Shown: in pieces, positions 8,147 through 16,994 of the stretch
How positions within the stretch are numbered: position 1 is the first letter of the stretch
Layout: each line of letters begins with the position of its first letter
Notes under the pieces: generated by a model
Databases searched by the model: none
Seen by the model: only the letters and a program-made list of their open reading frames with translations
What the model was told of the DNA's origin: nothing
Assembly (NCBI GenBank): GCA_038135065.1
Contig: JAYPWI010000029.1
Location: forward strand, 1-44,446
Source of the DNA: JAYPWI01 sp038135065
Lineage (GTDB): Bacteria; Actinomycetota; Acidimicrobiia; Acidimicrobiales; Poriferisodalaceae
Direction: 5' to 3'
Length of the DNA stretch: 44,446 bases
Made by a program: the position numbers and the translations under genes

Positions 8147-9442
8147 ATGGTCAGAGTGCTGTTGAGCGGGGGCACCGTCGTAGAGCCCCAGAGAAGCCGC
8201 GACCTCGACGTGGCCATCGAAGATGGGCTCATCACCGAGGTGGGTCCGAGGGGCGAGGTCAGGGGTGATCGGCGGCTCGACGCGACCGGCGCCCTCGTGA
8301 TGCCGGGGTTGGTGGACATCCAGGTCCACTTCCGCACCCCGGGTGGTACCGAAAGCGAGGACATCGCATCAGGCTCGGCGGCCGCCGCCCTGGGTGGCAT
8401 CACGGCGTGCGTGATGATGCCCAACACGGTGCCCACCATCGACAGCGTGGAGATGGTCAACGAGGTCCTCGCTCTGGCCCGCCACGCTCCCTGTGACGTC
8501 CGGACCTCGGCGGCCATCACCGTGGACCGGGCGGGCCAGCGCCTGGTCGACTTCGCCGCTCTTCACCGGGCCGGGGTCAGGGTGTTCACCGACGACGGGT
8601 GGGCGGTGGCCGACAGTGCGGTGATGCGCGCTGCGTTCGAGGCAACCCGTTCGCTACAGGGAGCCGTTCTCAGCCAGCACGCAGAAGATCCGGTGCTCAC
8701 CGAGCACGGGGTGATCAACGAGGGGGCAGTCTCCCGGCGGCTCGGCCTGCCGGGCCGTCCGCGCGAGGCCGAGGAGATCATCGTGGCTCGCGATATCGCC
8801 CTGGCTCGGGCAACCGGGGGCCGCTACCACGTTCTGCACATGTCCACCTCGCTGGCCCTGGCCCATGTGAGGGCCGCCCGGGCCGAAGGCCTGCGGGTGA
8901 CCGCCGAGGTGACCCCACAGCACCTGGTCTTGACGGAAGAGGATGTCGAGCGGCTCGGCACCTCGGGAAAGATGAACCCCCCGCTGCGCCTCGATGAGGA
9001 TGTCGCAGCGCTGCGGGCCGGCATCGTCGACGGAAGCATCGACGCGGTCGCCACCGACCACGCACCGCACCATCCCGACTACAAGGCCCTGCCCCTCGCC
9101 GAGGCCCCACCGGGCATGCTCGGTGTGGAAACCATGGCATCGGTGGTGTGGGACGAACTCGTGGCCAGCGGCTCGATGACCCCGGAGCGGTTCGTTGCCG
9201 CCCTGTCCGTGAACCCGGCCCGGATCGCCGGGATCGAAGAGCACGGGCGGTCGATCGCCGTCGGGCAACCGGCCAATCTGACCGTGTTCGACCCGGGGGC
9301 GTCGTGGACGGTCACCGGGGGAGGGCTGCACTCGAAGTCGACCAACACCCCCTGGGAGGGCCGGACGCTGCGGGGCAGGGTTCGCCACACGGTGGTCGGG
9401 GGACGGGTGACGGTGGAAGGCGGCGAGCTCACCGGGGAGTGA
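8147..9442 (+). CDS. Dihydroorotase-like amidohydrolase
   Basis: A 431-residue amidohydrolase of the class I dihydroorotase/allantoinase type. Metal-ligand regions are recognisable: PGLVDIQVHFRTPGG (first strand), VFTDDG, SQHAED, LHMSTS and ATDHAPH, plus a C-terminal GRxLRGRVRHTVVGGRVTVEGG strand closing the small beta domain. The first histidine of the usual HxH motif is Gln59; His61 is kept. I recall a QVHFREPG variant in some dihydroorotase-family members, so this may be a subfamily trait and not a loss. The enzyme may cyclise carbamoyl-aspartate or hydrolyse another cyclic amide. It stands alone here, with no pyr genes, which favours a paralogue over the biosynthetic enzyme. Confidence 0.85.
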   Translation: MVRVLLSGGTVVEPQRSRDLDVAIEDGLITEVGPRGEVRGDRRLDATGALVMPGLVDIQVHFRTPGGTESEDIASGSAAAALGGITACVMMPNTVPTIDSVEMVNEVLALARHAPCDVRTSAAITVDRAGQRLVDFAALHRAGVRVFTDDGWAVADSAVMRAAFEATRSLQGAVLSQHAEDPVLTEHGVINEGAVSRRLGLPGRPREAEEIIVARDIALARATGGRYHVLHMSTSLALAHVRAARAEGLRVTAEVTPQHLVLTEEDVERLGTSGKMNPPLRLDEDVAALRAGIVDGSIDAVATDHAPHHPDYKALPLAEAPPGMLGVETMASVVWDELVASGSMTPERFVAALSVNPARIAGIEEHGRSIAVGQPANLTVFDPGASWTVTGGGLHSKSTNTPWEGRTLRGRVRHTVVGGRVTVEGGELTGE

Positions 9443-9460
9443 CACCTCGCTGCGTCGCGA

Positions 9461-10111
9461 TCAGGGGCTGCCCGGGCCCGGCAGTAGCTGCTCGCAGAGG
9501 GCCTCGTAGGCCTCGTCACCGACCAGGGCCCGTAGTTCTGCCTCGAGGGTCGTGATCACCGGCGTATCGCTGGTGAAGGCCTCAGGGGCTTCGACCGGAT
9601 CCGAGCAACACCACGCCATGGTGTCCCCGCCCTCCCCCCAATCGCTTCGTCGCCACGGTCGCAGGTGGGGTTCCTCACCGGTGCGGTCCACCCGCAGCGG
9701 CAGTTGCCAGCACACGGATGGCTTCCAATCGATCGGGTCGTCACCCTCAGCGACAGCACTGAGGTGAAGGGCACACCCGGCGCCGCCAGCGAACCCGGGA
9801 CTGTTGAGGAAGATGCAGCGCCCAGCGACGACCCGGGTGTGCAGTCCGGATTCGTCGACTGGCCCGATCTCGGTAGCAAGGAACTGCTGCTCGAAGAGGG
9901 CTGGGTCGAGCGAGGCTCCCAGGGCGGCGATGTCACGGGCCTCTTGCTCGTCCACCAGGCGGGCCCCGACGGAGCAGCAGCCCAGCATCGCATCGGGGTC
10001 CGGTTGGTCCTCGATGCCCTGACAGCCACGTCCCCACAGACACGACCAGCCCGACTGCAGGAACCCGACATCGAAGGTCCAGGAACGTCCGTCGACCTGC
10101 ACCCCGACCAC
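9461..10111 (-). CDS. Cysteine-rich protein of unknown function (possible metal or cluster binding)
   Basis: About 216 residues if translation starts at GTG 10111. The start is uncertain: there is no convincing ribosome-binding site, and a longer frame would overlap the divergent MFS start. Conserved-looking Cys motifs are SCLWGRGCQG, MLGCCSVGARL, GRCIFLN, GAGCALH, SVCWQLPLR and AWCCSDPVEA, about ten cysteines in all, interspersed with His and Trp. The spacing recalls putative zinc/iron-chelating proteins, but I cannot assign it to a named family. No membrane segment or signal peptide is evident. It converges on the amidohydrolase with an 18-bp gap and is divergent from the MFS gene. Confidence 0.7.
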   Translation of the reverse strand: MVGVQVDGRSWTFDVGFLQSGWSCLWGRGCQGIEDQPDPDAMLGCCSVGARLVDEQEARDIAALGASLDPALFEQQFLATEIGPVDESGLHTRVVAGRCIFLNSPGFAGGAGCALHLSAVAEGDDPIDWKPSVCWQLPLRVDRTGEEPHLRPWRRSDWGEGGDTMAWCCSDPVEAPEAFTSDTPVITTLEAELRALVGDEAYEALCEQLLPGPGSP

Positions 10112-10201
10112 GGCTCGAGCCCGGTCTCCGTCCAGTGAGTGGTCAGGGGTTACCCTGTCAGCCGTGCGGCTGGGCGGGTGCTCGTCGCCAGCGGGGGGCA
10201 T

Positions 10202-11674
10202 GTGAGCGACCATACATCCGACCAGCAGACGGCGACGGCCCGGGTACCGAGTGTCGCCCTGATCCTGGTTGCAGGCAGCTTCATCACCGCAGTGTCCCTC
10301 GGGGCCCGCTCGACCATGGGCATTTTCAACGGTCCCATCACCGAAGATCTGGGCATCACGACGGCGACCTTCGGGTTGACGGTGGCCATTCAGAACATCG
10401 TGTGGGGCGTGAGCCAACCGATTGCCGGGGCCATTGCCGACCGTTTCGGATCAGCACGGGTGCTCATCGTTGGGGCCGTGATCTATGGCATGGGCTTGGC
10501 GTTGATGGCCCAGTCGTCCACCGGGTTCCAACTCCATCTGACGGGCGGGCTTGTGCTCGGCATCGGTTTGGGGGCGGCCTCGTTCTCGGTTGTCCTCAGC
10601 TCCATCGGCCGGTTGGTGCCTCCGGAGCGGCGGTCGACCAGCCTGGGCATCGCCACTGCGTTCGGTTCGGGCGGTCAATTCGTCCTGGTTCCGCTGGTCG
10701 GCTATCTCATCCGGAATTGGACCTGGTCCCAGGCCATGACCCTGCTCGCCGTGGTGGCGGCGTCCATCGTCCTGGCCACCCGGCCGATTCGTAGTCGTCC
10801 AACGGCGAGTGGACAGGCCGCGAGCCCTGAGGACGACGAGACCCTGGGGGAGGTCCTGGGCAGGGCGTTCCGGCACCGGAGTTATCTCCTTCTCAACCTC
10901 GGGTTCTTCGTCTGCGGCTTCCATGTCACCTTCATCGGTGTACATCTGCCGAAGTACGTCTCCGATCTCGGGCAATCGGGAGGGGTCGGGGACTGGGCCC
11001 TCTCCCTGATCGGGCTGTTCAACATCGCAGGAGCGGCTGCGGCAGGGGTGATGGGCCAACGCTTTCGCAAGACCCATCTTCTGTCTGCCATCTATTTCGG
11101 GCGGGGTCTCGCCATCACTGCGTTGCTGGTGCTGCCTGCCTCACCGGCCACGTCGTTGGTCTTCGCGTCCCTGATGGGGTTGTTCTGGCTCTCCACCGTG
11201 CCATTGACGTCCGGCATAGTGATGGGCCAGTTCGGTCTGAAGCATGCAGGCTCGTTGTTCGGCCTGGTGTTCCTCTCCCATCAGGTCGGCGCCTTCATCG
11301 GCGTGTACGGGGGTGGCTATGCCCGGGACGCCAGCGGGTCCTATGAGCAGTGGTGGTGGCTGTCGGTGGTTCTGGCCCTTGGGGCAACGGCCGTGCACTT
11401 CTTCATCGACGAGGGTCCGGCATCGAGCGGCCCATCGGCCACCGCGCCCAGTGGAGGTACCCCCGGCCTACGCCGTCCACGGCTTCGGCCGGCCCTCGGA
11501 ACCGTGGTCCTGTTCGGTGGGCTCGCCGGCTTTGCCGTCCTGACCCACGACGGCTCGGTCGAGGGGGTCGAGGCACGCTCCCATTCGGTGGTCTGCTTCC
11601 TGTGGGACCCCGGGGACGAACCGGAGTCGCTCACCGGAGCGATGGCGGAGTTACCAGGCGCCCCGTTCCCGTAG
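10202..11674 (+). CDS. Major facilitator superfamily transporter
   Basis: A 490-residue membrane protein with about 12 predicted segments. Helix 1 is ALILVAGSFITAVSLGARSTMGIF, and the loop GAIADRFGSARVLIVGAVIYGMG is the MFS signature between helices 2 and 3. The N-terminal half resembles monocarboxylate/oxalate-type carriers. After the last core helix (VVLALGATAVHFFIDEG) there is an unusual tail of roughly 80 residues with a basic PRLRPALG stretch and one more possible helix, GTVVLFGGLAGFAVLT. The GTG start at 10202 follows a GGGGGG ribosome-binding site. The 3' end overlaps the convergent CoA-transferase by 24 bp. Substrate unknown. Confidence 0.85.
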   Translation: MSDHTSDQQTATARVPSVALILVAGSFITAVSLGARSTMGIFNGPITEDLGITTATFGLTVAIQNIVWGVSQPIAGAIADRFGSARVLIVGAVIYGMGLALMAQSSTGFQLHLTGGLVLGIGLGAASFSVVLSSIGRLVPPERRSTSLGIATAFGSGGQFVLVPLVGYLIRNWTWSQAMTLLAVVAASIVLATRPIRSRPTASGQAASPEDDETLGEVLGRAFRHRSYLLLNLGFFVCGFHVTFIGVHLPKYVSDLGQSGGVGDWALSLIGLFNIAGAAAAGVMGQRFRKTHLLSAIYFGRGLAITALLVLPASPATSLVFASLMGLFWLSTVPLTSGIVMGQFGLKHAGSLFGLVFLSHQVGAFIGVYGGGYARDASGSYEQWWWLSVVLALGATAVHFFIDEGPASSGPSATAPSGGTPGLRRPRLRPALGTVVLFGGLAGFAVLTHDGSVEGVEARSHSVVCFLWDPGDEPESLTGAMAELPGAPFP

Positions 11675-12841
11675 ACCTTCCAGTTCGTCCCAGTCGAAAC
11701 CTGCCTCGACCAGGATCATCTCGGTGTCCTGGCCCAGTTCGGGTACCTCGATTCCTGTCCTGGTCGGGGTGTCGCTCATCTGGATGGGACACCCCACCAC
11801 ACTGATCTCACCCCAGTCCGGGTGGTCGACCTTGACCATGTAGCCGTTGGCGTAGGTCTGAGGGTCGGCGGCCACCTCATCGTGCGACCGCACTCGCCCG
11901 AACCGCTGGCCCGTGGCGCTCAGCCGCTCCTCCCACTCTGCCGTGGTGCGCTGGGCGAACACCTCGAGGAAGAAGACCCGCATCTCGGCAGCTACCTCCG
12001 GGGGCACGAAGTAGGCGTTGAAGGTGGGGTGGTCGACCATGTCGGGCCGCTCGATGGCTTCACACATTCCCGGCCACAGGTGTTCGGGGCAGCCGGCGAT
12101 GGCGATGTAGCCGTCAGCGGTCGGGAAGATGCCGTACAGGGCATGGACCAGCGGATGGCCACCGTTCGTGCGGCCTGCCAACTCGCCGGTCATGAGGTAG
12201 TGGGTGTACTCGGTGGACTGCAGCCATACCTGACCGCCCAAGAGGCTGACCTCGACCTTCTGCCCCCGCCCGGTGCGCTCGCGGGCGAACAGGGCAGCCA
12301 GAATGCCGGTCTGGAGGTTCTGGGACCCGCAGTGGTCCGCCATCAGGCTGCCGACAGGGGCCAGCGGTCCTCCGTCGTAGCCCGAGGACGAGATGATGCC
12401 CCCGTAGGCCTGTCCCACCATGTCGGCGCCCTCACGCTGGGCATCGTCGCCGAGGGGGCCCAGGAAGCTCCCGGCGGCCCAGATGATGCGGGGATTCACC
12501 GCGGCGAGGTCGTCGTAGCCCAGGCCCCACTCGTCGAGGGTGCCCGGCTTGAAGTTGGAGAGCACCACGTCGGCGGTGGTGACCAACCGTAGGAAGGCCT
12601 CCTTGCCCCCCTCGGTCCGAAGATCGAGGGCGACCGACTTCTTTCCCCTGTTGTTGGCGATGAACACCGAGGTGTGCCCGTACGCCTCGAGGTGGTCGAC
12701 GTGGCGTCCCACGTCACCGATGCCGGGCAGCTCGATCTTGATCACGTCTGCGCCGAGGTCGTGCAGCATGGCTGCGGCCTGGGGACCCTGTACGAGGGTC
12801 GAAAGATCGAGGACGGTCACGCCCTCCAGTGCTCCACTCAC
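11651..12841 (-). CDS. Class III CoA-transferase (CaiB/BaiF family)
   Basis: A 396-residue CaiB/BaiF protein. It starts LEGVTVLDLSTLVQGPQAAAMLHDLGADVIKIELPGIGD, the hallmark N-terminus; contains NRGKKSVALDLRTEGGKEAF; and has the Asp nucleophile region in EGADMVGQAYGG. The family moves CoA between acyl donors and carboxylic acid acceptors, such as carnitine, formyl-CoA/oxalate or bile acids. The GTG start at 12841 is supported by CCGGAGG about 7 bp upstream. It is divergent from the lipid kinase with 59 bp between the start codons. The acceptor acid is unknown. Confidence 0.92.
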   Translation of the reverse strand: MSGALEGVTVLDLSTLVQGPQAAAMLHDLGADVIKIELPGIGDVGRHVDHLEAYGHTSVFIANNRGKKSVALDLRTEGGKEAFLRLVTTADVVLSNFKPGTLDEWGLGYDDLAAVNPRIIWAAGSFLGPLGDDAQREGADMVGQAYGGIISSSGYDGGPLAPVGSLMADHCGSQNLQTGILAALFARERTGRGQKVEVSLLGGQVWLQSTEYTHYLMTGELAGRTNGGHPLVHALYGIFPTADGYIAIAGCPEHLWPGMCEAIERPDMVDHPTFNAYFVPPEVAAEMRVFFLEVFAQRTTAEWEERLSATGQRFGRVRSHDEVAADPQTYANGYMVKVDHPDWGEISVVGCPIQMSDTPTRTGIEVPELGQDTEMILVEAGFDWDELEGLRERGAW

Positions 12842-12900
12842 GGTAGGACCTCCGGGTACGTGGTGTGGTGTGACAACGTATCCAACCGAGGAGGTGGCCA

Positions 12901-13812
12901 GTGACCGATTCGACGCTGGACCTGGTCGTGAACCCTGCCAGCGGCTGGTCGCGCGGATCCCGCCTGACCGACCTGCAGCGGCGGTTGACTGCGTCCGGCA
13001 CGGACGTCGAGATACACGAGCCCGCGTCGCGCGGACATGCTGCCGAATTGCTGCAGCATCTTGCGGCGGCGTCCCGTCCGACTGCGGTGGTGGGGGGCGA
13101 CGGCACCGTGCACCTCGCAGTGGACGCCTTCACCGGTTGCTCGACGCCGCTGGGGATCATCGCCGGCGGGACGGGCAATGACTTCGCTCGCGAACTCGGC
13201 CTCGACCGTTCGTCGGATACCGAGGTGCACCTTGCGCGGCTCGCCGGGCCGACGCTCGACGTGGATGTGCTGGAAATCCGCTCGCCGGCGATGTCGGGAG
13301 GACCTCGACGCGTTGCGACCGTTGCGACGGTCGGCTTCTCGGTCGACGTGAACGAGCGGGCCGAGCGGATGCGTTTCGTTCGTGGGTCCAGCCGGTACAC
13401 CCTGGCCACCGTGCTGGAGGCTCCTCGACTGCAGGCCCGAGAGATCGAGGTGACCATCGACGGACACGGGTCGGCGCACCAGGCTGTGCTCGTTGCCATC
13501 GCAAACACCGGTGCGTTCGGTGGCGGCATGCGCATCGCGCCCGACGCCGATCCCACCGACGGCAGGGCCGATGTGGTGGTGATCGGAGAGGTCGGTCGGC
13601 TCGAACTCTTGCGGCTGCTCCCACGGGCGTTTTCCGGCAAGCATGTCGAGCACCCCGCAGTGTCGGTGCATCGGGGCGCTCACATCGAGCTCCGGAGTGA
13701 CAGCCCGCTACGGCTCAGAGGCGACGGCGAGTTCGTGGCCGAGCTGCCCGTCGAGATCGGCGTTCTGCCCGGGGCTCTTCGATTGCTCGGCGCCAGCAGG
13801 CCGCAACGCTGA
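12901..13812 (+). CDS. Diacylglycerol-kinase-family lipid kinase (YegS/DgkB-like)
   Basis: A 303-residue protein with the DAGK catalytic fold: LDLVVNPASGWSRG, AVVGGDGTVHLAVDAF (the GGDGT nucleotide-binding loop), and PLGIIAGGTGNDFAREL (GGTGNDxAR). A C-terminal beta-sandwich follows, with IANTGAFGGGMRIAPDADPTDG and ADVVVIGEVGRLELLRLLPRAFSGKHV, as in YegS and mycobacterial homologues. It should phosphorylate diacylglycerol or a related lipid at the inner membrane face using ATP. The GTG start at 12901 follows GAGGAGGTGGCCA. Confidence 0.93.
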   Translation: MTDSTLDLVVNPASGWSRGSRLTDLQRRLTASGTDVEIHEPASRGHAAELLQHLAAASRPTAVVGGDGTVHLAVDAFTGCSTPLGIIAGGTGNDFARELGLDRSSDTEVHLARLAGPTLDVDVLEIRSPAMSGGPRRVATVATVGFSVDVNERAERMRFVRGSSRYTLATVLEAPRLQAREIEVTIDGHGSAHQAVLVAIANTGAFGGGMRIAPDADPTDGRADVVVIGEVGRLELLRLLPRAFSGKHVEHPAVSVHRGAHIELRSDSPLRLRGDGEFVAELPVEIGVLPGALRLLGASRPQR

Positions 13813-13849
13813 AGCACCAGCTACAACTGGACGCACCAGAGATGCGACA

Positions 13850-14209
13850 ATGGGCGTTCTGATGGCTGACACATCGACAGGACCAACTCCCGAAGCGCCG
13901 TCGGTCAAAGCTCCGGCCGACCGCGATGCACGCGTGTTCAGCATGTCCCTGCTGATCTCGGGGGTGCGATGTGTCCTGAGCTACCTGGTCTTCCCCTTTC
14001 TGCTACCGCTCGTCGGCCTCAGCGGTGCGGTCGGACCTGGTCTCGGGCTCGCCGTCTCACTTGTCGCCATCGTCGCCAACGGCTGGAGCGTGGCTCGCTT
14101 CTGGCGTGCCGATCACCGCTTGAAGTGGCTGGTCACCGTCGTGTCCGCCGGGGTGATCGGCATGATGCTGTTCCTGATGATCGGTGACATCCGAGCATTG
14201 CTCGGCTGA
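13850..14209 (+). CDS. Small three-helix membrane protein of unknown function
   Basis: A 119-residue protein. A polar Thr/Pro/Ala-rich N-terminus of about 40 residues is followed by three hydrophobic segments: VLSYLVFPFLLPLVGL, GPGLGLAVSLVAIVANGW and LVTVVSAGVIGMMLFLMIG, with a basic FWRADHRLKW loop between the last two. I recognise similar small proteins in actinobacteria but cannot name a function. Two ATGs are possible (13850 or 13862); the first has a weak AGAG upstream. It lies 37 bp after the lipid kinase on the same strand and may be cotranscribed. Confidence 0.75.
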   Translation: MGVLMADTSTGPTPEAPSVKAPADRDARVFSMSLLISGVRCVLSYLVFPFLLPLVGLSGAVGPGLGLAVSLVAIVANGWSVARFWRADHRLKWLVTVVSAGVIGMMLFLMIGDIRALLG

Positions 14210-14234
14210 CCCTCGCATCGCCACGACTGTCCGG

Positions 14235-15554
14235 TCACTCCTCCCGGAATGGGTCGTCCGGGCGGTCGAGGATGTAGCCCACGCCGGGCTCCCAACGGCC
14301 TCCCTCGGGGGGCCGGGCGTCATCAGGGTGCTGAACCCAACCAATACCGGGAATCCACTTCGGCGGAGGTCCGTCGCCGTGTTGGGGAACCGTTTGCCCT
14401 GCAGGGCCGATCCCGTGCGCCCCAGCATCGGTGGCCGGTGGTGCCTCTGGGGGGTCGGCCAGGGGGATCGTCTGAGGGGGTCGGGCCGGAACCGCACCGC
14501 GGGGCGACGTGAGAGGGGAGGGCATGCTGGCCGGAAGTACACCCGTGTCGACGGAGGTATCGGTGTTGGTCGGCGCAACCGGGGGCGGGGCGGAGGGCTG
14601 GACGGCGACCGGCCCGGCCGCGTGGGGCACGTGGGTCGGGGCCTGTGCGGGGATGGCGGGGACCAAGGCAGGATCTGGCCCTGCTGTGGTGGCGGCTGGG
14701 GGCTCACCGGCAGCCAGGTCGCCCTGGGTACCGTCGTGTGCAGTCCGCGCGACGCGACCGGGTGACCAGGCGAACGACAGCAAGAACGCTCCCAGTCCAA
14801 CCGAACCGAGCACCAGGGCTGGCAACCGGGTTGCCCCCAACAGCGCCCTGATGAGGGTCGCCAGCACTTCGGCCTGGCTGGGTGCCAACTGTGAGATGAG
14901 CCACGGCACGCCGTAGCTGATGACGAGCACCAGGGCGGAGGAGGAGAGGGCCCATGTGCCGGCGCGGCGCACCACGCCGGCACGGTCGCTGGTGGTGAGG
15001 AGGGCAACAACGAACCCCACTGCTGCGATGACGGCGAGGGCGGGGACCAGGGTCCGCAGCGCGGTACGGAGCGGGCTGACGTCGGGAATTCGGTCCGTTG
15101 GCAACTCGATGATGACGTCGGGAGCAGCGGGTAGGACCAGGTCGAGACGGGGTTCCTGTTGGACGAGGGCTTGGCGGGCCAGCTGGCTGACCTCCCCTAC
15201 ATCGATGGCCCGTGGTAGGGGGGCTTCGCCGAGGAAGGCAGCGTGGGTCTGCATCAACGCCACCGCCACCACCTGACGGGTGGCTGGCGCGTTCAGCACC
15301 ATCTGAGCGGCCGTCTCGAGGACCGCAGGGTCCACGTCGACACCTGGTGGGACGATGAGTTCCATGGCATCGGCGATGTTGGACGCAAGCTGAGAGCGCA
15401 CCGCCGGGTCCTCGAAGATGTCCTCAGCAACCTGTCGAGATCGGGCCGGATCGAACACGGTCCGCAAGGCGACGAAACCTGACCACGCCAAACTGGCTGC
15501 GAACAGGGAAAGACCCAGGACCACGCCAGCGGCCGTGCGACGCAACATCCTCAC
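14235..15554 (-). CDS. Membrane protein with extracytoplasmic domain and Pro/Ala-rich C-terminal tail
   Basis: A 439-residue protein. It has an N-terminal hydrophobic segment (GVVLGLSLFAASLAWSGFVAL) and a soluble, mostly helical domain of about 140 residues with a VAEDIFEDPAVRSQLASNIADAM motif. Three hydrophobic helices follow around residues 170-270 (ALAVIAAVGFVVALL, WALSSSALVLVISYGVPWL, PALVLGSVGLGAFLLSFAW). The last 160 residues are low-complexity Pro/Ala/Thr, ending in two WxPGxGxxxxxPDD units: KWIPGIGWVQHPDD and RWEPGVGYILDRPDD. Similar four-helix proteins are common in actinobacteria without assigned function. GTG 15554 and ATG 15548 are both possible starts. Confidence 0.8.
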   Translation of the reverse strand: MRMLRRTAAGVVLGLSLFAASLAWSGFVALRTVFDPARSRQVAEDIFEDPAVRSQLASNIADAMELIVPPGVDVDPAVLETAAQMVLNAPATRQVVAVALMQTHAAFLGEAPLPRAIDVGEVSQLARQALVQQEPRLDLVLPAAPDVIIELPTDRIPDVSPLRTALRTLVPALAVIAAVGFVVALLTTSDRAGVVRRAGTWALSSSALVLVISYGVPWLISQLAPSQAEVLATLIRALLGATRLPALVLGSVGLGAFLLSFAWSPGRVARTAHDGTQGDLAAGEPPAATTAGPDPALVPAIPAQAPTHVPHAAGPVAVQPSAPPPVAPTNTDTSVDTGVLPASMPSPLTSPRGAVPARPPQTIPLADPPEAPPATDAGAHGIGPAGQTVPQHGDGPPPKWIPGIGWVQHPDDARPPEGGRWEPGVGYILDRPDDPFREE

Positions 15555-15691
15555 CAGGATGGCCTGATCGAGGGACCGAGTGTTGGCACGTCACGTAATC
15601 GGAACACGGAACCGATACAGGGGCTTGGCGCCTACGCTTGTCGCAACGAGCGTCTCGTCCGCCTCCGGCCGACCAGCCCCTTGGAGTCACC

Positions 15692-16918
15692 ATGGCACTT
15701 CGTATCCTCTTCGCCGACCAGTTCGACCCCGAACGTTTGGCCCTCTTGCGGTCGTTCGGGTACGACTGCCGCTTCGAGCCTCAGCTCGACAGCGAGTCCC
15801 TCGCAGAGCAGATCGGCGACGCCGAAGTGCTCGTGGTTCGGAGCACCCGAGTGGGCCAGCGAGTGTTCGCCCAGGCGGCCGCCCTCGAACTCGTCGTGCG
15901 GGCGGGGGCCGGCACAGACACCATCGATGTCGACTCCGCCAGCCAACGTGGTGTGTACGTGTGCAATGTGCCTGGGCGGAACGCATTCGCTGTCGCCGAG
16001 TTGACCATGGGACTGCTCTTGGCAGTCGATCGCCGCATCGCCGATGGCACGGCTGTCCTTCGTGACGGTGGTTGGGACAAGACCGAGTTCTCAGCGGCCG
16101 GCGGCCTCTACGGGCGTCGCATGGCCATACTGGGTCTCGGAGCCATCGGGTGCGCAGTGGCAGAACGGGCTCGCTCGTTCGGGCTGGACGTCGTCGGGCT
16201 GCGGCGCAGCGGGCGCAGCCACACTGCAGTGGCTGCGATCCGGGGGGCCGGTATCCGACTGGTCGACACCATGGAGGAGTTGCTCGGCGGCACCGACATC
16301 GTCAGCCTGCACGTTCCCGGCGGGCCCGGTACCGAGGGGTTGGTCGACAAGGACTTCCTGGACACCCTGCCCGATGGCGCCATCGTCCTCAACACCTCGC
16401 GGGGCAACGTCCTCGACGAGTCGGCACTGATCGACGCCATGAACGAGCGGGGTTTCAGGGCCGGACTCGACGTGTACCTCGACGAGCCGAACCAGGGCCG
16501 AGCCTCGTGGTCCTCAGAGCTCGCGATGCACCCATCGGTCACCGGTACCCATCACATCGGCGCGGCGACCCGCCAAGCGCAGGAAGCTGTTGCAGACGGC
16601 GTTACCGAGGTGATCGCGTCCTACGTACGCGGCGAGATCGTCGGATGCGTGAACCTGGCCGACCACCCCCTTGGAGCATGCAGTATCGCGATCCGCCACG
16701 AGGACCGAGTGGGAGTCTTGGCCGCCATCCTCAATCTCCTGCGCGAGGGCGGCCTGAACGTCCAACAGATGCAGAACCAGATCTTTGCGGGGGCAACAGG
16801 TGCGGCCGCCATCGCGACCATTCGCCTTTCCAAGACCCCTGCACCGGAGTTGTTGACCGCGTTGCGGGCACTGGAGGAAGTGCTGAGCGTGCGCCTGCAA
16901 GACGAATCATCTGGCTGA
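15692..16918 (+). CDS. D-3-phosphoglycerate dehydrogenase-like 2-hydroxyacid dehydrogenase with C-terminal ACT domain
   Basis: A 408-residue protein. It contains the Rossmann motif GLGAIG (148-153), an NTSRGNVLDESAL segment with the catalytic Arg, a VYLDEPN segment with the Glu, and THHIGAAT with the catalytic His, followed by a C-terminal ACT domain (AIRHEDRVGVLAAILNLLREGGLNVQQMQNQIF). This is the arrangement of SerA, which oxidises 3-phosphoglycerate as the first step to serine. The start at 15692 has TTGGAG upstream; an in-frame extension to 15638 is unsupported. Its position beside the THF-linked genes fits serine as a one-carbon donor or acceptor, but a different hydroxyacid substrate cannot be excluded. 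Confidence 0.85.
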   Translation: MALRILFADQFDPERLALLRSFGYDCRFEPQLDSESLAEQIGDAEVLVVRSTRVGQRVFAQAAALELVVRAGAGTDTIDVDSASQRGVYVCNVPGRNAFAVAELTMGLLLAVDRRIADGTAVLRDGGWDKTEFSAAGGLYGRRMAILGLGAIGCAVAERARSFGLDVVGLRRSGRSHTAVAAIRGAGIRLVDTMEELLGGTDIVSLHVPGGPGTEGLVDKDFLDTLPDGAIVLNTSRGNVLDESALIDAMNERGFRAGLDVYLDEPNQGRASWSSELAMHPSVTGTHHIGAATRQAQEAVADGVTEVIASYVRGEIVGCVNLADHPLGACSIAIRHEDRVGVLAAILNLLREGGLNVQQMQNQIFAGATGAAAIATIRLSKTPAPELLTALRALEEVLSVRLQDESSG

Positions 16919-16940
16919 GACCTCGTCGTGTCGTCCCATC

Positions 16941-16955
16941 GGTCACCAGGTGACC
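16941..16955. terminator. Perfect 15-bp palindrome between convergent genes, possible bidirectional terminator
   Basis: GGTCACC-A-GGTGACC lies in the 76-bp gap between the convergent SerA-like and MetF-like genes. The two 7-bp arms are exact reverse complements. There is no downstream T-run, so intrinsic termination is only a possibility; a protein-binding palindrome is equally possible. Confidence 0.3.
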
Positions 16956-16994
16956 GGGCCCTGTCAGGTCGATTCTGCGTGATCCACCCGATGG

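Noticed and set aside
9467..9486. GC-rich near-palindrome at the end of the Cys-rich gene as a terminator
   Set aside because: It is inside the coding sequence, imperfect and has no T-run.
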